A stretch of 64,000 nt of DNA, taken from Lachnospiraceae bacterium (GTDB taxonomy: Bacteria; Bacillota; Clostridia; Lachnospirales; Lachnospiraceae). The DNA lies in assembly GCA_024684085.1 (NCBI GenBank), contig JAIKXM010000016.1:62001-126000 (forward strand), given 5' to 3'. Under the pieces are notes generated by a model. It was given only the letters and a program-made list of their open reading frames with translations. It did no database searches and was not told the origin of the DNA. The position numbers and the translations under genes were made by a program. How positions within the stretch are numbered: the stretch's first letter is position 1; each line of letters starts with the position of its first letter. Positions 1-6,332 of the stretch are shown here, in pieces.

Positions 1-462
1 CTCCGCCGTCCCATTTGTCACCAATACATTTTTCAATCCATGTGCTTTCCCAAGTTTTGCGGTATCCCGCACATATTCATAGCCGATCAGAGGCTCATTG
101 TAGGTAAATGCGATACCGATATTACCTCGGTCTCGGGTGTCCAACGCAATCTGCACAAGTTCCTCCGGAGTTAAACTCTCTGCCTGCTCTGCAAACCGTT
201 TTGACTCCTCTGACCAGGAAATCTCGTAATTCTGGCAAAACGGGCATCGAAGATTACAACCGAAGCTTCCCACAGACAAAATGTAACTGCCGGTCATAAA
301 TCGTGCAAGAGGCTTTTTCTCAATGGGATCAAGAGCCAGGCTTGTGATCTTCCCGTAATTATAGGCAATTGTGGTGTTATTCTTAGCTATTCTCCCTCCG
401 CAAAAGCCCAATGCACCCTCGGCCGGATCGCAATGCCTATAACAAACATGACATTTTGCCAT
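1..462 (-). CDS. amrS: AmmeMemoRadiSam system radical SAM enzyme (partial)
   Basis: This is the N-terminal 154 codons of a radical SAM enzyme; the rest lies beyond base 1. The ATG at 462 has a GGAGG six bases upstream. Residues 4-22 carry the cysteine-rich leader typical of this family (CxxC, then two more Cys), and the cluster motif CNLRCPFC (CxxxCxxC) follows around residue 73, which binds the 4Fe-4S cluster that cleaves SAM. The family (TIGR04337) is known to sit next to AMMECR1 and MEMO homologues, which are the two genes immediately upstream here (64-bp gap). The substrate of the system is unknown. The three genes probably form one operon. Confidence 0.9.
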   Translation of the reverse strand, partial: MAKCHVCYRHCDPAEGALGFCGGRIAKNNTTIAYNYGKITSLALDPIEKKPLARFMTGSYILSVGSFGCNLRCPFCQNYEISWSEESKRFAEQAESLTPEELVQIALDTRDRGNIGIAFTYNEPLIGYEYVRDTAKLGKAHGLKNVLVTNGTAE

Positions 463-526
463 AAAAAACCTCCCTCAAAGCTGTACCTATCCAAATACTT
501 TCAGACAGATCGGAAGATACATATTA

Positions 527-1159
527 TTACAGATGTCTTGTCACCTCAAAACGCTGCAAATGATAAGGTTCATCCTCTCGTATTCCACCCTTTTGTCTGG
601 CAATGTCAATCTGTTGTTCAATGGTATCCACACCCTCAAGATTCGGTAGCAGCAGCCCACGCTTTCGTCCGCAACTCACGATTACACCATATCGTTTTAC
701 ATCCAGTTTCTCGGGCGAATCAATATTTTCAGCATCTTGAAGCACGTCAACACTGATCTCCAGAAAATCAAGTTCCTCTTCCCGAATATAATCAAATCTT
801 GGATCCCGTGAACAAGCGCTGATCGCATTCTGTATGATCTCCTCCGCAATACAATCCGTTGTTGCCGCAATCGTTCCGATACAACCACGCAGCTGACCGC
901 ATTTGTGAATGGATACAAAAGTGCCGGCCCGCTCAGAAACCATTTCATCCGGTAGATCTTTCGGCACGGAAAGCTTTGTCCGGCTCCTCACCCAAGCTTC
1001 CACCGATGCTCTTGCCAGTTTCACATAGGGATCGCCTGCGTTGGCTTTCTCCATATATTCTCTTACAATCTTCTCCTCGTATTGCCTGAGAAAATGTCTC
1101 TTTTCATTTTTTTTCTCCGTGATAAAATGAGCAAATCCCATAACCGACCCCTGTGACAT
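527..1159 (-). CDS. amrA: AMMECR1-domain protein, probably the detached C-terminal half of an amrB-amrA fusion
   Basis: The frame encodes an AMMECR1 domain, with a GRCIGT-like block present as GQLRGCIGTI, followed by the conserved SVDVL region. The listed start at 1159 overlaps the MEMO frame by 56 bases and gives residues that look like an out-of-frame reading of that gene. The only internal ATG (1054) has no well-spaced ribosome site. Removing one base from the A8 run at 1107-1114 would join this frame directly to the MEMO frame. From memory, Lachnospiraceae homologues carry both domains in one protein of about 460 residues. It may therefore be half of a frameshifted gene, or be made by slippage. 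The start is unresolved. Confidence 0.75.
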   Translation of the reverse strand: MSQGSVMGFAHFITEKKNEKRHFLRQYEEKIVREYMEKANAGDPYVKLARASVEAWVRSRTKLSVPKDLPDEMVSERAGTFVSIHKCGQLRGCIGTIAATTDCIAEEIIQNAISACSRDPRFDYIREEELDFLEISVDVLQDAENIDSPEKLDVKRYGVIVSCGRKRGLLLPNLEGVDTIEQQIDIARQKGGIREDEPYHLQRFEVTRHL

Positions 1160-1913
1160 CCTGATGAGACAATACTTTTGCCTTCACATTTATCCCATCA
1201 AAAGCACCTGCCATGATCACAAAGGATCGATGCCCACACTCTGCCGCTTTCTCCAGAAAATCCGAATTAAAATCGAGTAACGCTCCAAAATCAGTAGCAG
1301 CACACACTTCCATGATCCGCTTATCATATTCCGGCCCTTCCTCGGCATAGCCATAGGGTCCGTAAGTCTGAAGCTTATGGGACAGATCACCGCTGGCAAT
1401 GAGCACCACCCTTTTCCCGGATTCCTGCACTGCCCTTGCAAGGATCCCGCCAAAACGATAATGTTCCGACAACGGAAGTCCGGACAGACCGATCCGCAGG
1501 ATCTTACCTTCCGTGTATTTCTTCCGAAGAAACCAAAGCGGTACCATAGTACCGTGATCTAACTCAGGATCTCTTTCTCCTAATGTCCCTGCGGGGAAAT
1601 CCATCTCTTCCGCCAGAGTACATATCCGTTCCGCCAGATCAACATCATAATGTTCACAAAAACTCACATCCGGAGCACCGAAATGACCAAAACTGCCCAG
1701 AGCATCAGTGCCCGGGGAAATATGAAAATAGTCCGCATACATCACGGAATGAGGACTTGTGATGACAATAGTATCAGGCTTCAGGTTCGCAATTTCATCC
1801 GCCACCTGTTCGTATGCCTTGATCGTATCCGAAATCTGATTCTCATTACCTTTTCCAACTTCCGGTATGATCATGGGTGGGTGTGGTACCATAAAGGCCG
1901 CTAAAATCGACAT
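1104..1913 (-). CDS. amrB: MEMO/LigB-like AmmeMemoRadiSam component
   Basis: A 269-residue protein of the MEMO/extradiol dioxygenase LigB superfamily. It opens with an AAFMVPHPP motif and contains conserved His-bearing blocks (TSPHS near residue 44, ASGDLSHK in the C-terminal half). The ATG at 1913 is chosen because GGAGGGAGG lies just upstream and the family N-terminus begins here. The longer frame to 2126 has no ribosome site and no family similarity. The stop codon (1104-1106) directly follows an A8 run, and the AMMECR1 frame continues if the run is shortened by one base. The function of the family is unknown. Confidence 0.85.
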   Translation of the reverse strand: MSILAAFMVPHPPMIIPEVGKGNENQISDTIKAYEQVADEIANLKPDTIVITSPHSVMYADYFHISPGTDALGSFGHFGAPDVSFCEHYDVDLAERICTLAEEMDFPAGTLGERDPELDHGTMVPLWFLRKKYTEGKILRIGLSGLPLSEHYRFGGILARAVQESGKRVVLIASGDLSHKLQTYGPYGYAEEGPEYDKRIMEVCAATDFGALLDFNSDFLEKAAECGHRSFVIMAGAFDGINVKAKVLSHQDVTGVGYGICSFYHGEKK

Positions 1914-2095
1914 TTTCCTCCCTCCTTTCAGATAATTGCTATCTTTATAGTTGATAACACTAAGCTTACGCAGAAACAGCCTGTCACGTTCCACTGTCTC
2001 GCTTTTCCAACGATTCTTACCAAGCTTGGAATGAAGTCTCCTGAACGGCATCGGACCAGTTAAAAAACTTAACTCCAGACATCTTATCCAAATAA

Positions 2096-2725
2096 TTACA
2101 CTTCCATCAGCATTTCTATCGGACATTCAAGGGCTTTGGACAATGCAATAACGCTTTCTGCTTTTGCTGCATTTATGTTCTTTACCCTCTGTTCGTATTG
2201 CTGGATTGTACGCACTTTAACACCGGAAACTTCAGCTAATTCGCTTTGTGAAAGGCCTGCAGCAAGTCGATATTTTTTGAGATTTGTTTCTGATTTTCGG
2301 GAATTATAAAGCTCTGTCATTTTGTCACAAAACTGAGAAATATCCATCTCGTGATAAGGATCATACATTGCCAGTATTTCTGTAATAGGAATCAATGAGT
2401 TTATCTGCTTAAAAGAGAGATTAGTCTGCCATTGAAAATAAGCAAGTGCCCACCCTACCCAGTATTCCGGACTGCGGTTTGCGACGGGACGATATTCTTT
2501 TGCAAGATTATCATCTCCTACCACTTCCAGAGCAAGTTCTACACCTGATTTCCCAGCAATTATTGAAGATTCTCCTGATCCAAACTGTTCTGACACAGGA
2601 GAAGTTAAAAACCTCTGGTAAAACATTTCAAGAGGAAGGCTCAAGTCATAAACAGCAAAGTCAATCATTGAGGCAAGTGAACTTTGAGCTTTTGAAAGAT
2701 AATTCTTATCGTAAGCGTGAATCAT
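2096..2725 (-). CDS. XRE-family helix-turn-helix protein, likely antitoxin/regulator of the DUF3990 protein
   Basis: A 209-residue protein. The last ~70 residues form an XRE-type helix-turn-helix (LKKYRLAAGLSQSELAEVSGV, then QQYEQ recognition region). The N-terminal ~130 residues contain an SPEYWVGWALAYFQW segment that I recall as typical of HTH partners of DUF3990 proteins in Lachnospiraceae. The ATG at 2725 overlaps the end of the upstream DUF3990 gene by 20 bases and has GGAG about 10 bases before it, implying translational coupling. By analogy with toxin-antitoxin loci the HTH protein would neutralise or autoregulate its partner; this is inferred from order and overlap. Confidence 0.8.
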   Translation of the reverse strand: MIHAYDKNYLSKAQSSLASMIDFAVYDLSLPLEMFYQRFLTSPVSEQFGSGESSIIAGKSGVELALEVVGDDNLAKEYRPVANRSPEYWVGWALAYFQWQTNLSFKQINSLIPITEILAMYDPYHEMDISQFCDKMTELYNSRKSETNLKKYRLAAGLSQSELAEVSGVKVRTIQQYEQRVKNINAAKAESVIALSKALECPIEMLMEV

Positions 2726-3383
2726 CGGCTTTAATCTCCTCATCCAAAATCTGAATAATGTACAAATCACCACGCTGTCGTTTGTTTTTCTCTTTATCAA
2801 AATACTGACGGCGTGCACTCTTATCTCGTAATTCTTTTTTAGCAAACCATTCAGCAGATTCTGCAATTTCGTAGCCTTCAAAATTAATTGCATCAAACGC
2901 CTTCTTGCTTTTCAAAACAAACTGATTTCCGAGTTTTCCCAGTTTCATTGCGTTTCCGAGCTGACGTACAGAAATTGTACCGTTGATAAAATCCTGGGCA
3001 AAAGAGAAATAACTGTCATCTGCACGATAACCCATAACAATATCGTATTCTTGATATGGAACTGCAAAGTTCTTGAGAAGATAATCCTTTGCTTCCTGAG
3101 CAAGTACGGAACTAATATCGAAGATTCGATTTTCAAGAAGAACCGCAAGCCAGTGAAGAATTGTATATTCATCAGAATTCAAATCAAAGATAGAAAGTCC
3201 ATCAGTTTCGATTTTATAGATATTTGCATAACCGTTAGCATCTTTTGAAACACCCCACTCTTTTGCCATACTTAATTCTTCTGTGCAATAAAAACCGAGA
3301 CCGTAATCATTACGGACTTTTCCAAATCCAAAGATAGGTTTTTCGATAATTGAGTTTGAGCCATGATAGATTGTCTTTTCCAT
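2706..3383 (-). CDS. DUF3990 protein, putative ADP-ribosyltransferase-like toxin
   Basis: A 225-residue protein with an N-terminal YHGSN motif (residues 5-9) and a DYGLGFYCTEELSMAKEW block around residues 27-44. This pattern, YHGs then GlGFYxt then AxxW, is seen in DUF3990 and resembles the NAD-binding core of ADP-ribosyltransferase folds. The C-terminus is rich in Lys and Arg. The start at 3383 is where family similarity begins; its GGGAG is 12 bases upstream, a little far. It is followed by and overlaps an HTH gene, as in a two-gene toxin-antitoxin unit. Toxicity and chemistry are inferred, not shown. Confidence 0.75.
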   Translation of the reverse strand: MEKTIYHGSNSIIEKPIFGFGKVRNDYGLGFYCTEELSMAKEWGVSKDANGYANIYKIETDGLSIFDLNSDEYTILHWLAVLLENRIFDISSVLAQEAKDYLLKNFAVPYQEYDIVMGYRADDSYFSFAQDFINGTISVRQLGNAMKLGKLGNQFVLKSKKAFDAINFEGYEIAESAEWFAKKELRDKSARRQYFDKEKNKRQRGDLYIIQILDEEIKADDSRLR

Positions 3384-3438
3384 AACATCATTATACTCCC
3401 AAAGGTGTATAGTTGACAAGTGTTAGGTTGAGTTATGC

Positions 3439-3631
3439 TTATTGCTCTTCAATCCACGAAAAGAACTTATCCAGTCCTTTGTTTTTGGATCTGGTTTCCA
3501 AAAACATTCCGGCAGTATACCATGAATGCGTATTCTTCTTATCCATAACGCTATACAACTCACAGAAATTTCCAATTTCCACCGCTCTTTCCGCCACCTC
3601 ATGGCCCACACCATAATATTTTTTTCGTCAT
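3439..3631 (-). pseudogene. small hypothetical gene split by a frameshift
   Basis: An ATG at 3631 reads MTKK and then shifts out of frame at an A7 run (T7 on the plus strand, 3619-3625). With one base fewer the frame continues through YYGVGHEVAERAVEIG to a stop at 3439, giving about 63 residues of ordinary protein-like composition. I do not recognise the family. The frame as written has no start after the break. It may be a decayed gene or a base-calling error in the homopolymer; the same kind of +1 break occurs at 1107-1114. Confidence 0.4.
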
Positions 3632-3675
3632 TTTGACAGCCTAAGTTTACTATCTGATTGCCTGTATTATTGAGT

Positions 3676-3828
3676 TTATATCTTTTGAGAAAACTTTGCA
3701 TTACTGCCGGTCACGTATACATCCACATTCTTCATTCGTGACAGACTGTTCAGCACTGCCTCAAATTCCTTAAGTAGCTGCACCTCATCCAAAAGGACAT
3801 AAATACATTTCCTTGTGTTTAGGCGAAT
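3676..3828 (-). pseudogene. remnant of an AAA_14/DUF4143-type ATPase
   Basis: An open segment between stops encodes YVLLDEVQLLKEFEAVLNSL followed by VDVYVTGSNAKF. This is the Walker B region and sensor segment of the AAA_14 ATPases usually paired with DUF4143. No Walker A, start codon or C-terminal domain is present nearby, and the fragment ends at a stop after SQKI. It is a ~50-codon scar of a larger gene, which agrees with the other broken genes in 3.4-6.3 kb. Confidence 0.6.
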
Positions 3829-3918
3829 TTACCTATCTTATAGCGTTTTCAACCAAATTGTCTGTAGTGACCATGTACTTGTGTGATGTTTATTTAAAAA
3901 TCTAAGTAGAAATATCTA

Positions 3919-4683
3919 TTACGGAGCCGGTCTTGCTTTTTCTGAATCCGGGTCTATGAAGATAAATGAATTCATATAATCCTCGTATTCCTGCATGGTG
4001 ATCTTTTGACCGTTATATGTGAAGTCACTGCTCTCATCGTACATATCAGTCTCAGAATCCCAGTATTCGGCATTGATCGTTATCGTTTCTGTAACGTTAC
4101 CTCCTTGGTCATATCTTGTAAGCGTCAGCATTTTTCTACCAGCATGAGAAAAATCGCTGTGGCTGACATAAATATGGCCGTTTCCTTCGTACACGCCGCA
4201 GGCAGCTGCCGTTCCGTCACCGCAATCGAGCAATACCAGTTTCCCATCTCTCACATCATATATGTTATAGCCATAGAATACGGTTGAAACCAGCAGTTCA
4301 TCCTTCCCGTCTTCATCAACATCATAGTAGAACGTTACTGGCTGAGTGTCGAAATCCTCATACATAAAGCTGAATATCTCTGAGAACTTTTCTCCATCAA
4401 GTTCAAGTTCATCGTTAAGGAACTGCTCATATATGTTTTCATCTCCTGCCGAATCCTTAGCATCTGAATTATCTTTGGTGGCTTCCTCTCTTAAAGAAGG
4501 AGCCTTTTCATTATCCTGTGAGACCTGCTCACTCATTTCATCTGACTCATTAACAGTTGCTTCTTCCGTCTCAGTCACTGTTTCCGTATTCAAACCGGCA
4601 TCATCTTTAACGCTTCCGCATCCAATCAATGCAGCCATGATCATCCCGGTTGCAATCATTATAAGCATTTTGTATTTAGTCAT
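3919..4683 (-). CDS. hypothetical lipoprotein
   Basis: A 254-residue predicted lipoprotein. The N-terminus has a Lys-bearing start, a hydrophobic stretch and a lipobox LIGC at about residues 19-22, so the Cys should be lipidated and the protein anchored outside the membrane. Residues ~25-75 are an acidic, Thr/Glu/Asp-rich linker. The folded part contains DVDEDGKDELLV, a calcium-loop-like D-x-D-x-D-G repeat common in Clostridia surface lipoproteins. The ATG at 4683 is preferred over the GTG at 4704 because it puts the Lys directly before the hydrophobic core. No specific function is recognised. Confidence 0.8.
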   Translation of the reverse strand: MTKYKMLIMIATGMIMAALIGCGSVKDDAGLNTETVTETEEATVNESDEMSEQVSQDNEKAPSLREEATKDNSDAKDSAGDENIYEQFLNDELELDGEKFSEIFSFMYEDFDTQPVTFYYDVDEDGKDELLVSTVFYGYNIYDVRDGKLVLLDCGDGTAAACGVYEGNGHIYVSHSDFSHAGRKMLTLTRYDQGGNVTETITINAEYWDSETDMYDESSDFTYNGQKITMQEYEDYMNSFIFIDPDSEKARPAP

Positions 4684-4808
4684 GTTCACCACTATTATCT
4701 CCACCGATCAATGTATGCGATCTCAAATCTTGCATTCTAAATATATCACTACCATTTAAGAATTGATATAATAACAGTGTAAATATGGATAAAAATGTAG
4801 GGGATAAC

Positions 4809-4938
4809 ATGATAAACAAAAAGAAAATCGCAGGAGAAAAAGCTGCTGAATACATTAAAGAGGGAATGCTTGTTGGTCTGGACACAGGATCAACTGCAAA
4901 ATACTTGGCAGCAAAAGTCGGCGAGCTTGTTAAGTTGA
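4809..4938 (+). pseudogene. rpiA: 5' fragment of ribose-5-phosphate isomerase A
   Basis: The first ~43 codons match the RpiA N-terminus: MINKKKIAGEKAAEYIKEGM, then VGLDTGSTAKYLAAKVGELV, covering the GxGTGST phosphate-binding loop, with Asp in place of the usual second Gly. GGGG lies just upstream of the ATG and a TATAAT box sits at 4767-4772. After VGELVK the RpiA similarity stops and the sequence runs into the 23-bp repeat at 4940; the frame ends at 5024. The catalytic part of the enzyme is absent, so this is a truncated gene. The segment after the second repeat copy is not RpiA either, so this is not a clean insertion. Confidence 0.8.
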
Positions 4939-4939
4939 A

Positions 4940-4962
4940 CGATACACCATTTTTGACAGGTC
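4940..4962 (+). repeat. 23-bp direct repeat, copy 1
   Basis: The sequence beginning cgatacaccatttttgacag is repeated exactly at 5860-5882 in the same orientation, 920 bp away. It begins where rpiA similarity ends. It may be the end of a mobile element left twice, or a recombination scar; no transposase is visible. Confidence 0.85.
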
Positions 4963-4982
4963 TGTCTCCCACACACCTGAAT

Positions 4983-5651
4983 TTATCGTTTCATACATTT
5001 CAAATATTTTCGGCACTCTCTTGAGATTTTCAACTTTTCTTCGTAGTTATGTTTTTTTAGGTGTTTATATAATAATCCCTTGTATTCCGGCTCAATCATT
5101 TCATTAATCGCATCATAGGCATTGCGCTTATCATCTAAATTATTGTTATGATCAGCAATGATATATTCTGCTAATTTCAATATGAATTGATGTTGTAAGA
5201 GGGATCTCGAGAAATCATTCTCCTTCAGACATAAGTCATAGTATCGTTTCATATCATCGGAGTACTTAAAGTTGTCGACATGTATTTTTGTATCAAGCAA
5301 ACACCAAGGAAAACTTCCTCTAAAATTCCCTATATTAGGGTATATTTCAACATATAAATCATATGCTTTTTGATATAATCCTGATCGTTCGTAAATTGTT
5401 CCTAGCATTTCATAAGCAGGTATTATATCTCCTTGTTTACTACCATATTTACTAATCCCAAATTCTATTAACTTTACAGAATCACTCGTTCGTTCAACAG
5501 GAAAATTATATGCTGTGATAAAACAATGTTGAATCCTATTCCAATCATTTCCTGCTCTTCTTAGCAACTTTTCATATTCCTGCAGATTATCATCATTTAA
5601 CTCTTCTGCAATAAGATTCTCTTCAAAAAGCTCGATTTTCGTTTTCGCCAT
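4983..5651 (-). CDS. hypothetical protein, possibly helical-repeat (TPR-like)
   Basis: A 222-residue protein of unknown function. It is markedly AT-rich compared with the neighbouring housekeeping genes, with many Lys, Asn, Tyr and Ile residues. The middle (about residues 70-110) reads AYEMLGTIYERSGLYQKAYDLY, which fits a tetratricopeptide-like helix pair. No signal peptide or membrane segment is seen. It lies between the two copies of the 23-bp direct repeat and next to the truncated rpiA, so it probably arrived with a mobile or defence-type cargo. There is no recognisable ribosome site immediately upstream of 5651. Confidence 0.6.
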   Translation of the reverse strand: MAKTKIELFEENLIAEELNDDNLQEYEKLLRRAGNDWNRIQHCFITAYNFPVERTSDSVKLIEFGISKYGSKQGDIIPAYEMLGTIYERSGLYQKAYDLYVEIYPNIGNFRGSFPWCLLDTKIHVDNFKYSDDMKRYYDLCLKENDFSRSLLQHQFILKLAEYIIADHNNNLDDKRNAYDAINEMIEPEYKGLLYKHLKKHNYEEKLKISRECRKYLKCMKR

Positions 5652-5966
5652 CCCAAAGACCTATTAAATGTTTTCAATCAAACACCTTTTTGTCATCGTC
5701 AATAAACTGGAATATAATACAAACTTATTCTAACATAATACTTGACGAGGTCAACGCAAATATGTATAGTCAAAACGAGCTGAACAACGGATATCTCACC
5801 ACCATTCAGCTCGAAATTATCTTAGGAAATCTCTTTTACAGAAAAATTTTTCATAGTCTCGATACACCATTTTTGACAGGTCATTCAACCATTACATCAT
5901 GTATTATTCTCTAAGATCACCACTACACTTAGTTTTTTCTCGCCATACTCAAAACTAATCATATCA
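5652..5966. other. intergenic stretch with a 9-bp hairpin
   Basis: No convincing gene. A perfect 9-bp inverted repeat (cgagctgaa 5776-5784, ttcagctcg 5805-5813) could form a hairpin, and the second 23-bp repeat copy is at 5860. A short plus-strand frame at 5690-5914 lacks a ribosome site and reads through the repeat, so it is not called. Confidence 0.5.
5860..5882 (+). repeat. 23-bp direct repeat, copy 2
   Basis: Exact second copy of the repeat at 4940-4962. The sequence beyond it (from 5883) does not resume rpiA. Confidence 0.85.
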
Positions 5967-6263
5967 TTATATGACAATTCGCTCCAACCATCTCCTCTTG
6001 ATAATCTTTTTTCCTGTAACCATATAAATATTATTATATTGCTTCTCTATGAGTCGAATTAATCTAACCACGCCTGTCTTCAGCTTTACCTCATCTATTC
6101 TCCTGTAATGCTTTTCCGAAGCCTTTCTATTCTGTACAACTCGCATAAATACCTCGGGAGCAATCCTTATATGCCCATCCTTATGGAGAAATTTACGCAA
6201 CTTTGTATATTCAGTCTTTGTACCCCACTTATCTGTAGGACTCAGAATAACAATTAATCTCAT
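5967..6263 (-). CDS. orphan Cas2-like protein
   Basis: A 98-residue protein with the length and layout of a Cas2: a first beta strand MRLIVIL, then YTKLRKFLHKDGHIRIAPEV (the Y-x-K-x-R-K-F-L-x-K-x-G block of type II-like Cas2), then a VFMRVVQNR strand, a central helix, and a C-terminal EKQYNNIYMVTG block that matches the TEKQ region. The usual FDLP aspartate after strand 1 is not in place; the sequence is LSPTD, so catalytic activity is doubtful. GGAAGG lies nine bases before the ATG. The start overlaps by 4 bases (ATGA) a short upstream open frame. There is no Cas1, effector or repeat array in the window. Confidence 0.6.
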   Translation of the reverse strand: MRLIVILSPTDKWGTKTEYTKLRKFLHKDGHIRIAPEVFMRVVQNRKASEKHYRRIDEVKLKTGVVRLIRLIEKQYNNIYMVTGKKIIKRRWLERIVI

Positions 6264-6332
6264 TCAGTAATACCTTCCAGACTTTCCATAGCCAAGACTA
6301 TAGGAAACTTCAATTCATCCAATCCAATCTTA
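6260..6332 (-). other. short open frame overlapping the Cas2-like start
   Basis: Upstream of the Cas2-like ATG, a frame reading RKIGLDELKFPIVLAMESLE ends in a TGA that overlaps the ATG by 4 bases. It has normal protein-like composition but no start codon with a ribosome site, and its 5' part runs into the end of the leucine-rich-repeat gene. It may be the C-terminal stub of a deleted partner gene; the identity is unknown. Confidence 0.3.

Noticed and set aside
433..756. 107-codon plus-strand frame opposite the AMMECR1 domain
   Set aside because: The minus strand carries a recognised conserved domain here; the plus frame is low in family-like features.
1914..2126. N-terminal extension of the MEMO protein to 2126
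   Set aside because: The added 71 residues have no family similarity, and the strong GGAGGGAGG points to the start at 1913.
5690..5914. 74-codon plus-strand frame
   Set aside because: No ribosome site, passes through the 23-bp direct repeat and ends soon after; composition reflects AT-rich intergenic DNA.
2700..6330. Prophage or integrated element
   Set aside because: No integrase, capsid, terminase or attachment site is visible; the region is gene debris plus a few cargo-type genes.
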